DNA of 38,431 nt. Origin: Arthrobacter sp. MYb229. GTDB taxonomy: Bacteria; Actinomycetota; Actinomycetes; Actinomycetales; Micrococcaceae. Of the stretch, positions 1 through 9,889 are shown piece by piece. How positions within the stretch are numbered: the first letter of the stretch is position 1; each line of letters opens with the position of its first letter. The notes under the pieces are model-generated. The model made no database searches. It was not told where the DNA came from and saw nothing but the letters and a program-made list of their open reading frames with translations. Location of the stretch: assembly GCF_002975405.1 (NCBI RefSeq), contig NZ_PCPS01000011.1, positions 1-38,431 on the forward strand, written 5' to 3'. The translations under genes were made by a program, and so were the position numbers.

Positions 1-76
1 CTGAATCAGGAACGGCCACCGGGAATCCATTGGTAGAGGATTTCGGCAGCCGTTGGATAACTGATGAAAGATCTGG
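1..76. other. Window-edge stretch with no assignable gene
   Basis: No start codon with a ribosome binding site is seen here. Plus-strand frame 3 is open from the window edge to a stop at 117-119, but that would run through the perfect hairpin at 77-120. Frame 1 stops at 34-36. Either could be the tail of a gene lying to the left, and neither tail is recognisable. Confidence 0.3.
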
Positions 77-120
77 GCTAATGGTCCAGAGGAACTCCCC
101 AGTTCCTCTGGACCATTAGC
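77..120. terminator. Perfect 20-bp hairpin after the aldehyde dehydrogenase gene
   Basis: Arms 77-96 and 101-120 are perfectly complementary over 20 bp around a CCCC loop. The aldehyde dehydrogenase stop codon lies 10 bp to the right on the minus strand, so the hairpin is placed to end that transcript. The T-tract on the minus side is weak (CTTTC). It could also stop a plus-strand gene entering from the left edge, making it bidirectional. Confidence 0.8.
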
Positions 121-129
121 GTTATGTGT

Positions 130-1512
<1,383 letters not shown>

Positions 1513-1591
1513 GATGCTCCTGTCTAGTCTGAGTTGAGGTCTGGTGTGGGTATGTGGATTCCACGATACGCACCACGTCCGTAAAATGAAT

Positions 1592-1605
1592 GTGAATCAC
1601 TTCAC
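1592..1605. promoter_or_regulatory. Possible operator upstream of the aldehyde dehydrogenase
   Basis: GTGAATCACTTCAC is an inverted repeat (GTGAA, 4-base spacer, TTCAC) about 80 bp upstream of the dehydrogenase start. It is the kind of site a GntR or TetR regulator could bind, but no adjacent regulator gene points to one. Short repeats like this occur by chance, so confidence is low. Confidence 0.25.
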
Positions 1606-1725
1606 GAAGCGTCTTATTCGAGCATATCCTCAGTTCAAAAATTCAGCCACACGCAGATCCGTTGAAACGTCTGGAATTTATGACTGATTCCTCGCGAATG
1701 TCTCCCGTTCGCCGTGGAAAGCAAA

Positions 1726-1763
1726 ACACCCACAAGATGTTCCGAGCAACGTCTTGTGGGTGT
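1726..1763 (-). terminator. Rho-independent terminator of the aldo/keto reductase gene
   Basis: Arms 1726-1741 and 1748-1763 pair over 16 bp with one G:U-type position and a 6-base loop. On the minus strand the hairpin is followed by TTTTGCTTTCC. It sits 19 bp past the stop codon of the aldo/keto reductase. Confidence 0.85.
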
Positions 1764-1781
1764 ATTGGCCGAACGCAGGAT

Positions 1782-2843
1782 TTAGCTGATCGCGGAGTTC
1801 TTCCACCAGTCGATTCCGGCGTCGCCCTGGGCGATCTCAGAGATCTCCTTGAGCTCGGACTCGGTGAACTGAAGGTTGTTCAACGCGCCCAGGTTCTCAT
1901 CGAGCTGCTTGGTAGAGGAAGCTCCGATCAGCACCGAAGTTGCCGCGCCCTCGCGCAGCAGCCAGGCCAAGGACATCTGCGCCAGCGACTGGCCGCGGCG
2001 TTGCGCGATGTCGTTGAGCTTGTGGATCTTGGCCAGGTTCCCCTCGGTCAGTTGGGCTTCGAGGGAGCGGCGCCCGCCCTGGCGTTGCACTTCGGTGCCC
2101 TTGAGGTACTTATCCGTCAGCAGACCCTGCGCTAGCGGGGTGAACGCGATGGCTCCCATATCTTCCTTTTCCAAGGTAGCCAGCAAGCCATGCTCAACCC
2201 AAGGGTTCAAGATGTTGTAGGACGGCTGGTGGATTACCAGCGGGGTGCCCAGCTCGACTGCGATCGCCTTGGCCTGCGCGGTGCGTTCGGCCGAATAGGA
2301 GGAGATGCCCACATAGGTGGCCTTGCCCTGGCGCACCAGGGTATCGAGCGCGCCGATGGTCTCCTCCAGGGGAGTCTTCGGATCGTAGCGGTGCGAATAG
2401 AAGATATCCACGTAGTCCAGGTTCATCGCCTTCAGCGACGCTTCTGCCGACGCCAGCAAGTACTTGCGTGAACCGTAGGTGCCGAAAGGCCCGGCCCACA
2501 TCTCGTAGCCGGCCTTCGAGGAGATGATCAGCTCATCGCGGTACGGCATGAAATCCTTGCGCATCATGCGCCCAAAGTTCTCTTCCGCCGAGCCGGCCGG
2601 AGGTCCGTAGTTATTCGCCAGGTCGAAGTGGTTGATGCCATGGTCAAACGCGTGGCGTAGGACTTCGCGCTGGGTTGCGAAGGGGCGGTTGTCGCCGAAG
2701 TTCCACCACAGGCCCAAAGACAGCGGAGGCAGCACGAGGCCGGAATCACCGACGCGACGGTAGCCGAAGTTCTCATAGCGGCTAGCTGCAGCGACATAGG
2801 GGCGGTGGCTGTCTGGATGCGGATTAACGAGTTCGTACTCCAC
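1782..2843 (-). CDS. Aldo/keto reductase, YghZ/Gpr-like
   Basis: A 353-residue NADPH-dependent aldo/keto reductase. The full catalytic tetrad is visible: Asp74 and Tyr79 (FDLANNYG), Lys110 (ISSKAG) and His151 (YSHRYD). Length and the EENFGRMMRKDFMPYRDELII region resemble the YghZ/Gpr subfamily, which in E. coli reduces L-glyceraldehyde 3-phosphate and methylglyoxal and also resembles Kv-beta subunits. The inferred role is detoxification of reactive aldehydes in the cytoplasm. The start is GTG with AAAGG upstream. It is transcribed alone, ends in a strong terminator, and shares its upstream region with the divergent lipoprotein gene. Confidence 0.88.
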   Translation of the reverse strand: MEYELVNPHPDSHRPYVAAASRYENFGYRRVGDSGLVLPPLSLGLWWNFGDNRPFATQREVLRHAFDHGINHFDLANNYGPPAGSAEENFGRMMRKDFMPYRDELIISSKAGYEMWAGPFGTYGSRKYLLASAEASLKAMNLDYVDIFYSHRYDPKTPLEETIGALDTLVRQGKATYVGISSYSAERTAQAKAIAVELGTPLVIHQPSYNILNPWVEHGLLATLEKEDMGAIAFTPLAQGLLTDKYLKGTEVQRQGGRRSLEAQLTEGNLAKIHKLNDIAQRRGQSLAQMSLAWLLREGAATSVLIGASSTKQLDENLGALNNLQFTESELKEISEIAQGDAGIDWWKNSAIS

Positions 2844-3100
2844 GTAGAACCTTTCTGTAGAAAGACCTGTTGCTATCTGTGCACAACTCTATGGCAGAAC
2901 TACCGGTTCATCACCGATTTAACGGCCGCGAATAAAAGTGAACCCGAGATCCAGGGGAGGGGCAGCCGAAAACTGCAGGGCATTTATTGGTATGCATCGC
3001 GGTTTCTTGTGCGGCGCAGAAGAAGTCACGTCAGCAGAGAATAAGCGCTCCCGCGATAGGGTGAAGTTTGGATATGCTGCAAATAACTGTGAGGACCTTC

Positions 3101-4690
3101 GTGATTTCCAAAGCGACAAAATCCCTTGCCGCCATGTTGATCTGCGGCCTGCTAGCCGGCTGCTCCTCGGGCGGGTCGGGGCAGAATCAGCAAGAACCCA
3201 ACGCCTCAAATTCGGCTGTAGCTTCTCCGCCCAAGCCCACACCCGAGCCGCTGCCCGAGTTCGCGCAGGAGTTCAACAAGCGTTCCGATGGCAAGGCGGC
3301 CACCCTCACGGTGGGAGCCTCGAATCTCGGAACCAGCCTGAGCGATGACAATATCGGTGTGTCCTTCGAAGCAACCGAACTCAGCGACCCACGCTGGGAC
3401 CCTGCAGCGGGCAATCTCGATGAAATGCTCATCGGGTTGGGGCAACCCGGATTGCGCTTCGGCGGCAATGTCCTGGATCGGGAAATGTTCTGGACCTCCA
3501 CCGGTGAAAAAGCTCCCAAGGGCAAGACCCTGGTCACTCCACAAGACCTTGAGCGCGTGATGAAAACCGTCAAGAAGATCGACGCGAAGGTGACCATCGG
3601 CATCCCCCTTGGCACCTACGACCCGAAGCGCGGGGCCGATATGGCTAAGCACGCGGCAGAGATTTTCGGTGATCACCTGGTGGGAATCTCCATTGGCAAC
3701 GAACCCAACGGCTATACCAATGATGCCCGCCCGGGACTCCGGATACGCGAACCTTCCCAGTGGAATGAGAAGAAGTTTGTCACCCAGGTGCGAGCCTATG
3801 CCAAGGCAATTGACCAGGAGACCGGGAGCGAGGTTCCGCTCGTTGGTCCCGGAGTCTTTGACGGTTCGTGGATGAGCGCATTTCTCGACGCAAAACTCCC
3901 CAACACCACCGCGCTGACCCAGCATTACTACGCGACCTACGATTGTTCCTCGGAGAAAATTCCCGGCCGCGGCCCCGAGTGGCAGAACCTCTTGGACCCG
4001 GTGGTGAGCAATAGCGCCAAGAAGATGATTGGCATCGGTTTGGACAAGGCCGAGGCGAAGAAGCTGCCGCTGTGGGTGGAAGAGACCGGTTCAACCAGCT
4101 GCCCGGGCACAAACAACACCTCCCGCACGCACGCGAGCGCGCTGTGGACGGTGGACCATATCTTTGACTCCGCACGTTTGGGCGTGGAGCGCATGAACAT
4201 GCACTCGATGCTCGGAGCCTGCCGCGGAGGCGCGCCGATGTCTGTCGTTTGCTCCGCCGAAGGCACCGGGGAACTGGGCGCAGGGCAGGTGCTGGCCCAG
4301 CCGAACTATCTCGCCATGCGCTTGGCGCGCTTGAGCGTCGGTAGCCAGTTCATGAAGACGACGCTCTCCGGAGACAAAAACCTCCAGGCCTACGCCGTCA
4401 AGGCGAAAAACAGCCGAGTGCTGGTCACCGTAGTGAACAAGAACGATGCGGCGAAAATATCGAAGAACCCGGTCACGGTGAATGTTCCGCAGGGATACAA
4501 GGCCACACGGGCGGCACAGATCCATGCCCCAGAAAACGGTGCCATAAAAGCCACCGAGCTGACGGCCATAGCGCCATTCGCCGCCAAAGGCAGCGGCGTG
4601 GCCAAGAATGCCTCAGAGAAGCTGCAACTGGATGTGGCGGCAAGCAGCGCCACCACCATCGAGTTCACCAAGCAGCGCGCGGAGGATTAA
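3101..4690 (+). CDS. Secreted GH79/heparanase-like glycoside hydrolase lipoprotein
   Basis: A 529-residue predicted lipoprotein. The GTG start at 3101 is chosen because GAGGA lies 5 bases upstream and it leaves a clean lipoprotein signal (Lys-containing N terminus, hydrophobic core, LLAGC with Cys21). A TTG at 3068 or ATG at 3074 would only add a poor leader. Residues 22-60 are a Ser/Pro/Asn linker. The rest looks like a clan GH-A barrel: IGNEPN carries the likely acid/base Glu201, and LWVEETGSTS the likely nucleophile Glu328. This matches heparanase-type GH79 enzymes, where the same pair lies in NEPN and in a W-x-x-ETS motif. It would act on glucuronide-containing or related glycans outside the membrane. 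The true substrate is unknown and no sugar transporter is adjacent. Confidence 0.7.
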   Translation: MISKATKSLAAMLICGLLAGCSSGGSGQNQQEPNASNSAVASPPKPTPEPLPEFAQEFNKRSDGKAATLTVGASNLGTSLSDDNIGVSFEATELSDPRWDPAAGNLDEMLIGLGQPGLRFGGNVLDREMFWTSTGEKAPKGKTLVTPQDLERVMKTVKKIDAKVTIGIPLGTYDPKRGADMAKHAAEIFGDHLVGISIGNEPNGYTNDARPGLRIREPSQWNEKKFVTQVRAYAKAIDQETGSEVPLVGPGVFDGSWMSAFLDAKLPNTTALTQHYYATYDCSSEKIPGRGPEWQNLLDPVVSNSAKKMIGIGLDKAEAKKLPLWVEETGSTSCPGTNNTSRTHASALWTVDHIFDSARLGVERMNMHSMLGACRGGAPMSVVCSAEGTGELGAGQVLAQPNYLAMRLARLSVGSQFMKTTLSGDKNLQAYAVKAKNSRVLVTVVNKNDAAKISKNPVTVNVPQGYKATRAAQIHAPENGAIKATELTAIAPFAAKGSGVAKNASEKLQLDVAASSATTIEFTKQRAED

Positions 4691-4693
4691 AAT

Positions 4694-4746
4694 GAAGAAC
4701 CGATCCGCGGGGTCAAGGAGGTAACGTCCGCGCGGACCGGTTCTTC
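4694..4746 (+). terminator. Hairpin terminator after the GH79-like gene
   Basis: Arms 4694-4709 and 4731-4746 pair over 16 bp with one mismatch, starting 4 bases after the lipoprotein stop codon. They are followed by the short T-rich stretch TAATTC. Confidence 0.7.
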
Positions 4747-4844
4747 TAATTCACTCGCACCCTTGAGAAGGTAATAACCACTCTAGGAGGAGATCCTTAC
4801 CGCCAGCTGGGTGCCAAGTTAACGCTTCCTAGGATTTAGCGTGC

Positions 4845-4988
4845 CTAGTAGTTTGATGGTGGGTCGGAGGCAGGGAATGATTCGTCTTCCCATTCCTCCA
4901 CCATCTCCTCGTCATGATCGTGCTTCACGTGAGCTTTGGCTTGTTCTTGAGTCTCGGCGCCGACTTCTTCGTCTGGATGATTGCTCAT
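4845..4988 (-). CDS. Small acidic protein with FPASDPPS tail
   Basis: A 47-residue reading frame with a good ribosome binding site (AAGGAG 5-6 bases before ATG). The product is very acidic, with a His/Glu-rich middle (KHDHDEEMVEEW) and the C-terminal motif DESFPASDPPS. That FPASDPP ending recurs in small uncharacterised proteins of many bacteria, which argues strongly that this short frame is a real gene. No signal peptide or membrane segment is seen, and it is probably largely disordered. Function is unknown. It is divergent from the alpha/beta hydrolase at 5155. Confidence 0.75.
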   Translation of the reverse strand: MSNHPDEEVGAETQEQAKAHVKHDHDEEMVEEWEDESFPASDPPSNY

Positions 4989-5154
4989 GATGCTCCTTCC
5001 CTCGCAGGTCTAGGTGTCTGGGCGGTCAAACCGCCGACCACATACCTTCAGTGTCATACTTTTGCCGGTCAATGTCGATAGAAAACCGGCAGCGCCGCCC
5101 GCGCCGCGCGGACGTAAATTGCCCGCTGGCCCCCGACAGGATTTAATCGCTTAT

Positions 5155-5946
5155 ATGCCAATGATCAATAACCCCGCAGATAATTCCGAGATCTTCTTTG
5201 ATGACGACGGTGCCGCGGGCGAGCCGATTCTTTTCCTGCACGGGTCGGCGCTATCTCGCTCGATCTGGCGCGGGCTGGGATACACCAAGGCGCTGGGCGG
5301 CAACCGCCGCACCATTCGCATGGACCTGCGCGGCCACGGCAAATCGGTGAAATCCCACCGGGCCGCCGATTACACCATGGAGAAAATCGCCGGCGATATC
5401 CATGCGGTGCTCGATCACCTAGGTATTGCTGCCGCACATGTCATCGGCTATTCCTTTGGCGCTCGCAGCGGGCTGCAGGTGGCGATGCAGAGCCCCGAGC
5501 GCGTGCTGTCCTTGACCATGCTCGGCGGCACCTTTGAGATCACCGACGGGGAAATCGGCAAGCTCTTCTTCCCCGGCTACCTCGACGTGCTGCGCCAGGG
5601 GGACATCGAAGGGTTTGTGACCGGTCAGGAAACCAGGGGACGGCTGGATCCCGCTACCAGGTTTGCGTTCCTTTCCAATGATCCGCTGGCCCTGGCCGCC
5701 TACTATGAGGCAGCGGAAACGGTGCAGAATATCGCGCTGAACCAGCTGGCTGAGATCACGGTTCCCACCTTGCTGCTCATCGGCACGCGCGACCAGCCGC
5801 GCTTCGAGCAGAATAAGATCATGGCTCGCGCCATGCCCAACGCCCGCATGGTGGCTCTGGCCGGGCGGACCCACGGCAGCACGCTCTACCCCATCGAACC
5901 GGTGGTGAGTGCGATCGAAAATTTCTGGACGGTACCGCGAGCATGA
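5155..5946 (+). CDS. Alpha/beta hydrolase
   Basis: A 263-residue alpha/beta-hydrolase with nucleophile Ser100 in GYSFGA, Asp213 in GTRDQ and His240 in GRTHGS, plus the oxyanion-loop motif LFLHGSA. The family includes esterases, lactonases and C-C hydrolases; nothing fixes the substrate. The frame is open further upstream to 5014, but the Arg/Pro-rich extension lacks family character and overlaps the promoter side of the divergent small gene. The ATG at 5155 (or 5161) is therefore preferred, though its ribosome binding site (AGG, 14 bases away) is weak. The 3' end overlaps hrpB by 4 bases (ATGA), so the two are translationally coupled. Confidence 0.82.
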   Translation: MPMINNPADNSEIFFDDDGAAGEPILFLHGSALSRSIWRGLGYTKALGGNRRTIRMDLRGHGKSVKSHRAADYTMEKIAGDIHAVLDHLGIAAAHVIGYSFGARSGLQVAMQSPERVLSLTMLGGTFEITDGEIGKLFFPGYLDVLRQGDIEGFVTGQETRGRLDPATRFAFLSNDPLALAAYYEAAETVQNIALNQLAEITVPTLLLIGTRDQPRFEQNKIMARAMPNARMVALAGRTHGSTLYPIEPVVSAIENFWTVPRA

Positions 5947-8498
5947 GCCGGGCTGCCTTCAACCTGGAACGCATCGCCGCGGGGTTGGCGTTCGGTCCCA
6001 GCCGCGCGGAACTGCACGCCGCGTTGTGTGCCCATCCAAACCAGCCGCTGGTGATTCAGGCGCCACCGGGCTCGGGCAAAACCACCATCGTTCCACCAAC
6101 GGTGGCCGAGGCGCTGGCGGTGCAAGGACTCACCGGAAAAATTATCGTCACCCAGCCACGCCGGGTGGCGGCACGTGCCGCGGCCCGGCGCCTGGCCCAG
6201 CTCGATGGCTCGGCCCTGGGGGACCGGGTAGGTTTTGCGGTACGCGGGGAACGCCAAAGCTCCGCGAACACCCAGATTGAATTTGTCACCGCCGGCCTGA
6301 TGCTCCGCCGGCTGCTGGGGGACCCCGACCTGGCGGGGGTCAGCGCGGTCATCATCGATGAGGTCCACGAACGGTCCATCGACACGGACCTGTTGCTGGC
6401 CATGGTCAACCAGGTCAGCGAATTGCGTGAGGATCTCAGTCTGATCGTCATGAGCGCCACCCTGCAAGCCCGGGAGCTGTCGCAGCTGCTGGCCCGGCAG
6501 ACCCCGGCCCCGGTGCTTACCGCCAACACCGCGCAATTCGAGGTGGCCGAGCTCTTCGACAGCTTTGCCGGTAGGCGCAACTCCGAGCGCGGGTTGAGCG
6601 ACGAGTACCTGCGCCATGTCGCTCAGGTGGCGGTGAAGCATTCGCGCCAGCAAAACCGCGGTACCAAGTCAACGGTAGATACCTTGGTCTTCGTTCCCGG
6701 AGCACGCGAGGTCGACCGGGTCTGTGCCCAGATCGGCGCCTCGGGCATCCAAGCCTTTGCACTGCATTCGCAGATCCCCACCAAGGCCCAAGACGAGGTA
6801 CTCAGCGAGCCTTCGGCTGCGCAGGGACCGCGAATTATCGTTTCCACCTCGATCGCCGAATCCTCGCTGACCGTACCGCGCGTCCACCTGGTGATCGATG
6901 CCGGCTATGCGCGCGAACCACGCAGGGACGCGGCACGTGGCTTTGGCGGCCTGGTGACGGTGGTCGCCAGCCGTGCCGCGGCCACGCAGCGTGCCGGCCG
7001 TGCCGGGCGGCTCGGGGCAGGAACCGTGGTGCGGACCCTTGACCCCAAGTCCTTCGCGGCCGCACCGGCTCATTCGGCCCCCGAGATGCAGACCGGAGAC
7101 CTGGTGCAGGCCGCGCTTTCTCTGGCCGCTTGGGGTACCCCGCGCGGTGAAGGGCTCGCCCTGTGGGAGGAGCCGCCGCCGGGCACGATGCGCACCGACG
7201 AAGAGGTGCTGCGCAGCTTGGACGCGTTGGACGAGCAAGGAAAAATCACCGCCCTGGGCGAACGGATGGTGAAGATTCCGGCCGACCCACGCACCGCCCG
7301 CGCCTTGCTGGCCGGTGCCGAGCATTTCGGCTCGCGTCCCACCGCGGAAGCGGTCGCACTGTTGGCGAGCACCGAACGCATCGCCAACGCCGATCTGAAC
7401 GAGCTGCTGAGCTCCGTTCGCCGGCCTTCGCATCCGGGACACCGGGCCTGGGTGCAAGAAGCCAAACGTCTTGAACGCCTCGCCGGGCAGGTTCCGGCCG
7501 TGGATCCTGACGGGGCGCTCGCCGGAGTCTGCGCTCTGGCCTACCCGCAATGGGTGGCGCGCAAGGTCCAGGACAACGACTACCTGCTGGCCTCGGGCAC
7601 ACGCGCTTCGCTGCCCCGCGGAAGCCATCTGGCCCACTATGAATTCTTGGCCATCACCGAGGTCACCCGGGCCGGGACCAGCACCGGAGCGGTGATCCGC
7701 CGCGCCGCAGGTATCGAGTGGGAACAAGTACTCGGCCTGCTGGGCCACCTGCACCGGATCACCGAGAGCGCGAAACTGGTGGACGGGAAAATCTCGGCAC
7801 GCAAGGTCGAATCCTTCGGCGCCATCGAGCTTTCCGCCCACCCGATCAAGGCCACCAAGGAACTCGGCCGGCAGGCGGCGGCAACGGCGTTGCGCGAGCA
7901 ATCGCTGGCGCTCTTTGGCGAGCAGCCGGCCTTTGAAGCGCTGCGGCGCCGGATGGCGGTGGCCTACCGATTACTGGGTGCGCCTTTTGTGCCGGTAGAT
8001 GAGCCGACGCTGGTGCAGACGGCGCAGCAATGGCTGGCCTCCGGCCTGGAGCAGATCGCCGCGGGGAAGCCCGCGGCGCAGGTCGACTTCGTCGGCGCGT
8101 TGCGCGCCCTGTTGCCGTGGCAGCATGCGCACGAATTTGACTCGTTGGTTCCCGAGCGATTGCAGGTCCCTTCCGGATCGCGGATTCGCATTGGCTATCC
8201 GCCGGTGGATGAAACCGGTCCGGCGGTAGTGGCGGTCAAGCTGCAAGAATGCTTCGGGCTCAGCGAATCTCCGCGGTTGGTGCGCGGGAAGCTTCCGGTG
8301 CAGTTCCATCTGCTTTCACCGGCCGGCAGTCCGCTGGCGGTGACCGAAGATCTCATTTCTTTCTTCAACGGACCCTATGCGCAGGTACGCGCCGAAATGC
8401 GCGGCAAGTATCCGCGGCATCCTTGGCCCGAAGACCCGTGGGAACATCAAGCGACGGCCTACACCAAGAACCGCCTGCGCCGCGAAAGCTCAAAATAG
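5943..8498 (+). CDS. hrpB: ATP-dependent helicase HrpB
   Basis: An 851-residue DEAH/RHA-family superfamily 2 helicase of HrpB length and layout. Motif I is PPGSGKTT (about residues 41-48), motif II is DEVH (139-142), motif III is SAT (171-173), and later motifs are STSIAESSLTVP and TQRAGRAGRLG. HA2-type and HrpB C-terminal regions follow (PWPEDPW near the end). It should unwind or remodel RNA with ATP in the cytoplasm; the precise biological target of bacterial HrpB is poorly defined. It starts inside the stop codon of the hydrolase gene (ATGA overlap) and ends in a strong terminator, so the two form an operon. Confidence 0.93.
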   Translation: MSRAAFNLERIAAGLAFGPSRAELHAALCAHPNQPLVIQAPPGSGKTTIVPPTVAEALAVQGLTGKIIVTQPRRVAARAAARRLAQLDGSALGDRVGFAVRGERQSSANTQIEFVTAGLMLRRLLGDPDLAGVSAVIIDEVHERSIDTDLLLAMVNQVSELREDLSLIVMSATLQARELSQLLARQTPAPVLTANTAQFEVAELFDSFAGRRNSERGLSDEYLRHVAQVAVKHSRQQNRGTKSTVDTLVFVPGAREVDRVCAQIGASGIQAFALHSQIPTKAQDEVLSEPSAAQGPRIIVSTSIAESSLTVPRVHLVIDAGYAREPRRDAARGFGGLVTVVASRAAATQRAGRAGRLGAGTVVRTLDPKSFAAAPAHSAPEMQTGDLVQAALSLAAWGTPRGEGLALWEEPPPGTMRTDEEVLRSLDALDEQGKITALGERMVKIPADPRTARALLAGAEHFGSRPTAEAVALLASTERIANADLNELLSSVRRPSHPGHRAWVQEAKRLERLAGQVPAVDPDGALAGVCALAYPQWVARKVQDNDYLLASGTRASLPRGSHLAHYEFLAITEVTRAGTSTGAVIRRAAGIEWEQVLGLLGHLHRITESAKLVDGKISARKVESFGAIELSAHPIKATKELGRQAAATALREQSLALFGEQPAFEALRRRMAVAYRLLGAPFVPVDEPTLVQTAQQWLASGLEQIAAGKPAAQVDFVGALRALLPWQHAHEFDSLVPERLQVPSGSRIRIGYPPVDETGPAVVAVKLQECFGLSESPRLVRGKLPVQFHLLSPAGSPLAVTEDLISFFNGPYAQVRAEMRGKYPRHPWPEDPWEHQATAYTKNRLRRESSK

Positions 8499-8510
8499 CA
8501 GGTTAAACCT

Positions 8511-8546
8511 CGTTGGCCGGCACCGCCAAAGCGGTGCCGGCCAACG
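8511..8546. terminator. Bidirectional hairpin terminator between hrpB and the acyl-CoA dehydrogenase
   Basis: A perfect 16-bp stem (8511-8526 with 8531-8546) with a CAAA loop lies between two convergent genes. The plus side continues with CGGTTCTCGTTTTC, giving a partial T-tract. Confidence 0.85.
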
Positions 8547-8572
8547 CGGTTCTCGTTTTCCAGGAACGCGGG

Positions 8573-9805
8573 TTAGGCGAAGGCCGAGATGCCGGTGATG
8601 TTGCGGCCCATCAGCAGCGCCTGCACGGTTTCGGTGCCTTCGTAGGTGTGGATGGCCTCGATGTCGGCAAAGTGGCGGGCCACGCGGTTGCTGGTCAGGA
8701 TGCCGTTGCCGCCGAGCAGGTCGCGTGCATTCGACGCGATCTGGCGCGCGGTACGCGTGGCGGTGTACTTGGCCAGCGAGGCCTGCGGACCGGTCAGTTC
8801 GCCGCGGGCTTCGCGTTTCGCGGACTGCACGGCGAGCAATTGGATGGTCGCCAGTTCGGACTGCATCCGAGCCAGGCGTTCCTGCACGATCTGGCTAGCT
8901 GCCAGGGGGCGGCCGAATTGGATGCGCTGCTTGGCGTAGAGCACCGCGGATTCGTAGCATGCGGTGGCATGGCCCACGGCCGACCAGGCGACCCCCAGCC
9001 GGGTGGCGAACAGCACCCGTGCGGTGTCCTTGAAGCTGTGCGAATCCTCAAGCACCTCCGCGTCGGCCACGAAGACGTTTTCCAAGCGTATATGCGCCTG
9101 CCAGATGGCGCGCAGCGAGAGCTTGTGCTTGATGGTCGTCGCGCTGTACCCGGCGGAATCCTGATCGACCAGGAAGCCGCGGACGTTGCCCTCGTCGTCG
9201 CGAGCCCAGAGAACGGTGATGCCGCCAATGGAGCCGTTGCCGATCCACTTCTTTTCACCGTTGAGCACATAGCCGCCCGCAACCCGATGCGCGCGGGTTT
9301 CCAGACCAACCGAGTCCGAGCCGTGGGTTGGCTCGGTCAGCGCGAAGGAGCCGGCAAGCTCCCCGGCGAGCATCGGCAGGCCGTACTTGGCTTTCTGCTC
9401 CGGGCTGCCGCAGTACATGATCGAGCGCAGCGCCAGCCCGCCCTGGACGCCCACGATGGTGGCCACCGAGCCATCCCCACGGGCCATTTCCATATTGATC
9501 AGTCCGGCGGCCATGGGGCTCATGGCAGGCAGCCCGTCCACGTCCAGGCCATCACGCAGAAGGCCGTAGTCGCCGAGCTTCTTGATCAGATGCACCGGGT
9601 AGTCTGCCTTGTCCCAGTATTCGTGAATATCGTCCTTGACCTCTTCGAGGATGAACTTGCGGGCCCTGGCGCGCCAGTCGGCGTCGGCCGGATCGACCTC
9701 GGCCAGCACGCCGGTGGGGTCGATATCTACCCCGTCTGCCCAGAGGTCGTACTCGGGCTCCACAACACCGGTGGGAAACTCGAATTCGGTGTGCTGCTGG
9801 GTCAT
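8573..9805 (-). CDS. Acyl-CoA dehydrogenase, glutaryl-CoA dehydrogenase-like
   Basis: A 410-residue FAD-dependent acyl-CoA dehydrogenase. It carries the FAD-binding FALTEPTHGSD segment, the KKWIGN loop, the DLLGGNGI stretch and the catalytic base Glu389 in TYEGTETVQ. The base lies near the C terminus in the same context as in glutaryl-CoA dehydrogenases (NTYEGT), and the approximately 400-residue length fits. It would oxidise an acyl-CoA, passing electrons to ETF. Whether it also decarboxylates glutaryl-CoA cannot be told by eye. The ATG has AAGGAG upstream. The TetR-type regulator gene lies immediately upstream on the same strand. Confidence 0.87.
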   Translation of the reverse strand: MTQQHTEFEFPTGVVEPEYDLWADGVDIDPTGVLAEVDPADADWRARARKFILEEVKDDIHEYWDKADYPVHLIKKLGDYGLLRDGLDVDGLPAMSPMAAGLINMEMARGDGSVATIVGVQGGLALRSIMYCGSPEQKAKYGLPMLAGELAGSFALTEPTHGSDSVGLETRAHRVAGGYVLNGEKKWIGNGSIGGITVLWARDDEGNVRGFLVDQDSAGYSATTIKHKLSLRAIWQAHIRLENVFVADAEVLEDSHSFKDTARVLFATRLGVAWSAVGHATACYESAVLYAKQRIQFGRPLAASQIVQERLARMQSELATIQLLAVQSAKREARGELTGPQASLAKYTATRTARQIASNARDLLGGNGILTSNRVARHFADIEAIHTYEGTETVQALLMGRNITGISAFA

Positions 9806-9850
9806 TTGGGGGCGCTCCTTTTGCGGAAGGTCAAAAACTATTCTTCAACC

Positions 9851-9878
9851 AGCCTAGTGGAACGCAGTGTCATGTCAA
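9851..9878 (-). promoter_or_regulatory. Promoter of the acyl-CoA dehydrogenase gene
   Basis: On the minus strand a perfect -35 box TTGACA (9873-9878) is followed after 16 bases by TAGGCT (9851-9856), which fits the actinobacterial TANNNT -10 pattern. The predicted start is about 40 bases before the ATG. An inverted repeat GCAGTG (9864-9869) and CACTGC (9891-9896) flanks the -35 box and could be the site of the neighbouring TetR-type protein. Confidence 0.55.
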
Positions 9879-9889
9879 GAAACTAGGTG

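Noticed and set aside
6669-7901. A 410-codon minus-strand frame inside hrpB
   Set aside because: Antisense shadow of a well-supported helicase; no ribosome binding site or domain seen.
8513-9886. A 457-codon plus-strand frame opposite the acyl-CoA dehydrogenase
   Set aside because: Its product is low in family character and rich in His/Gly/Arg, and the minus strand encodes a complete enzyme with catalytic residues.
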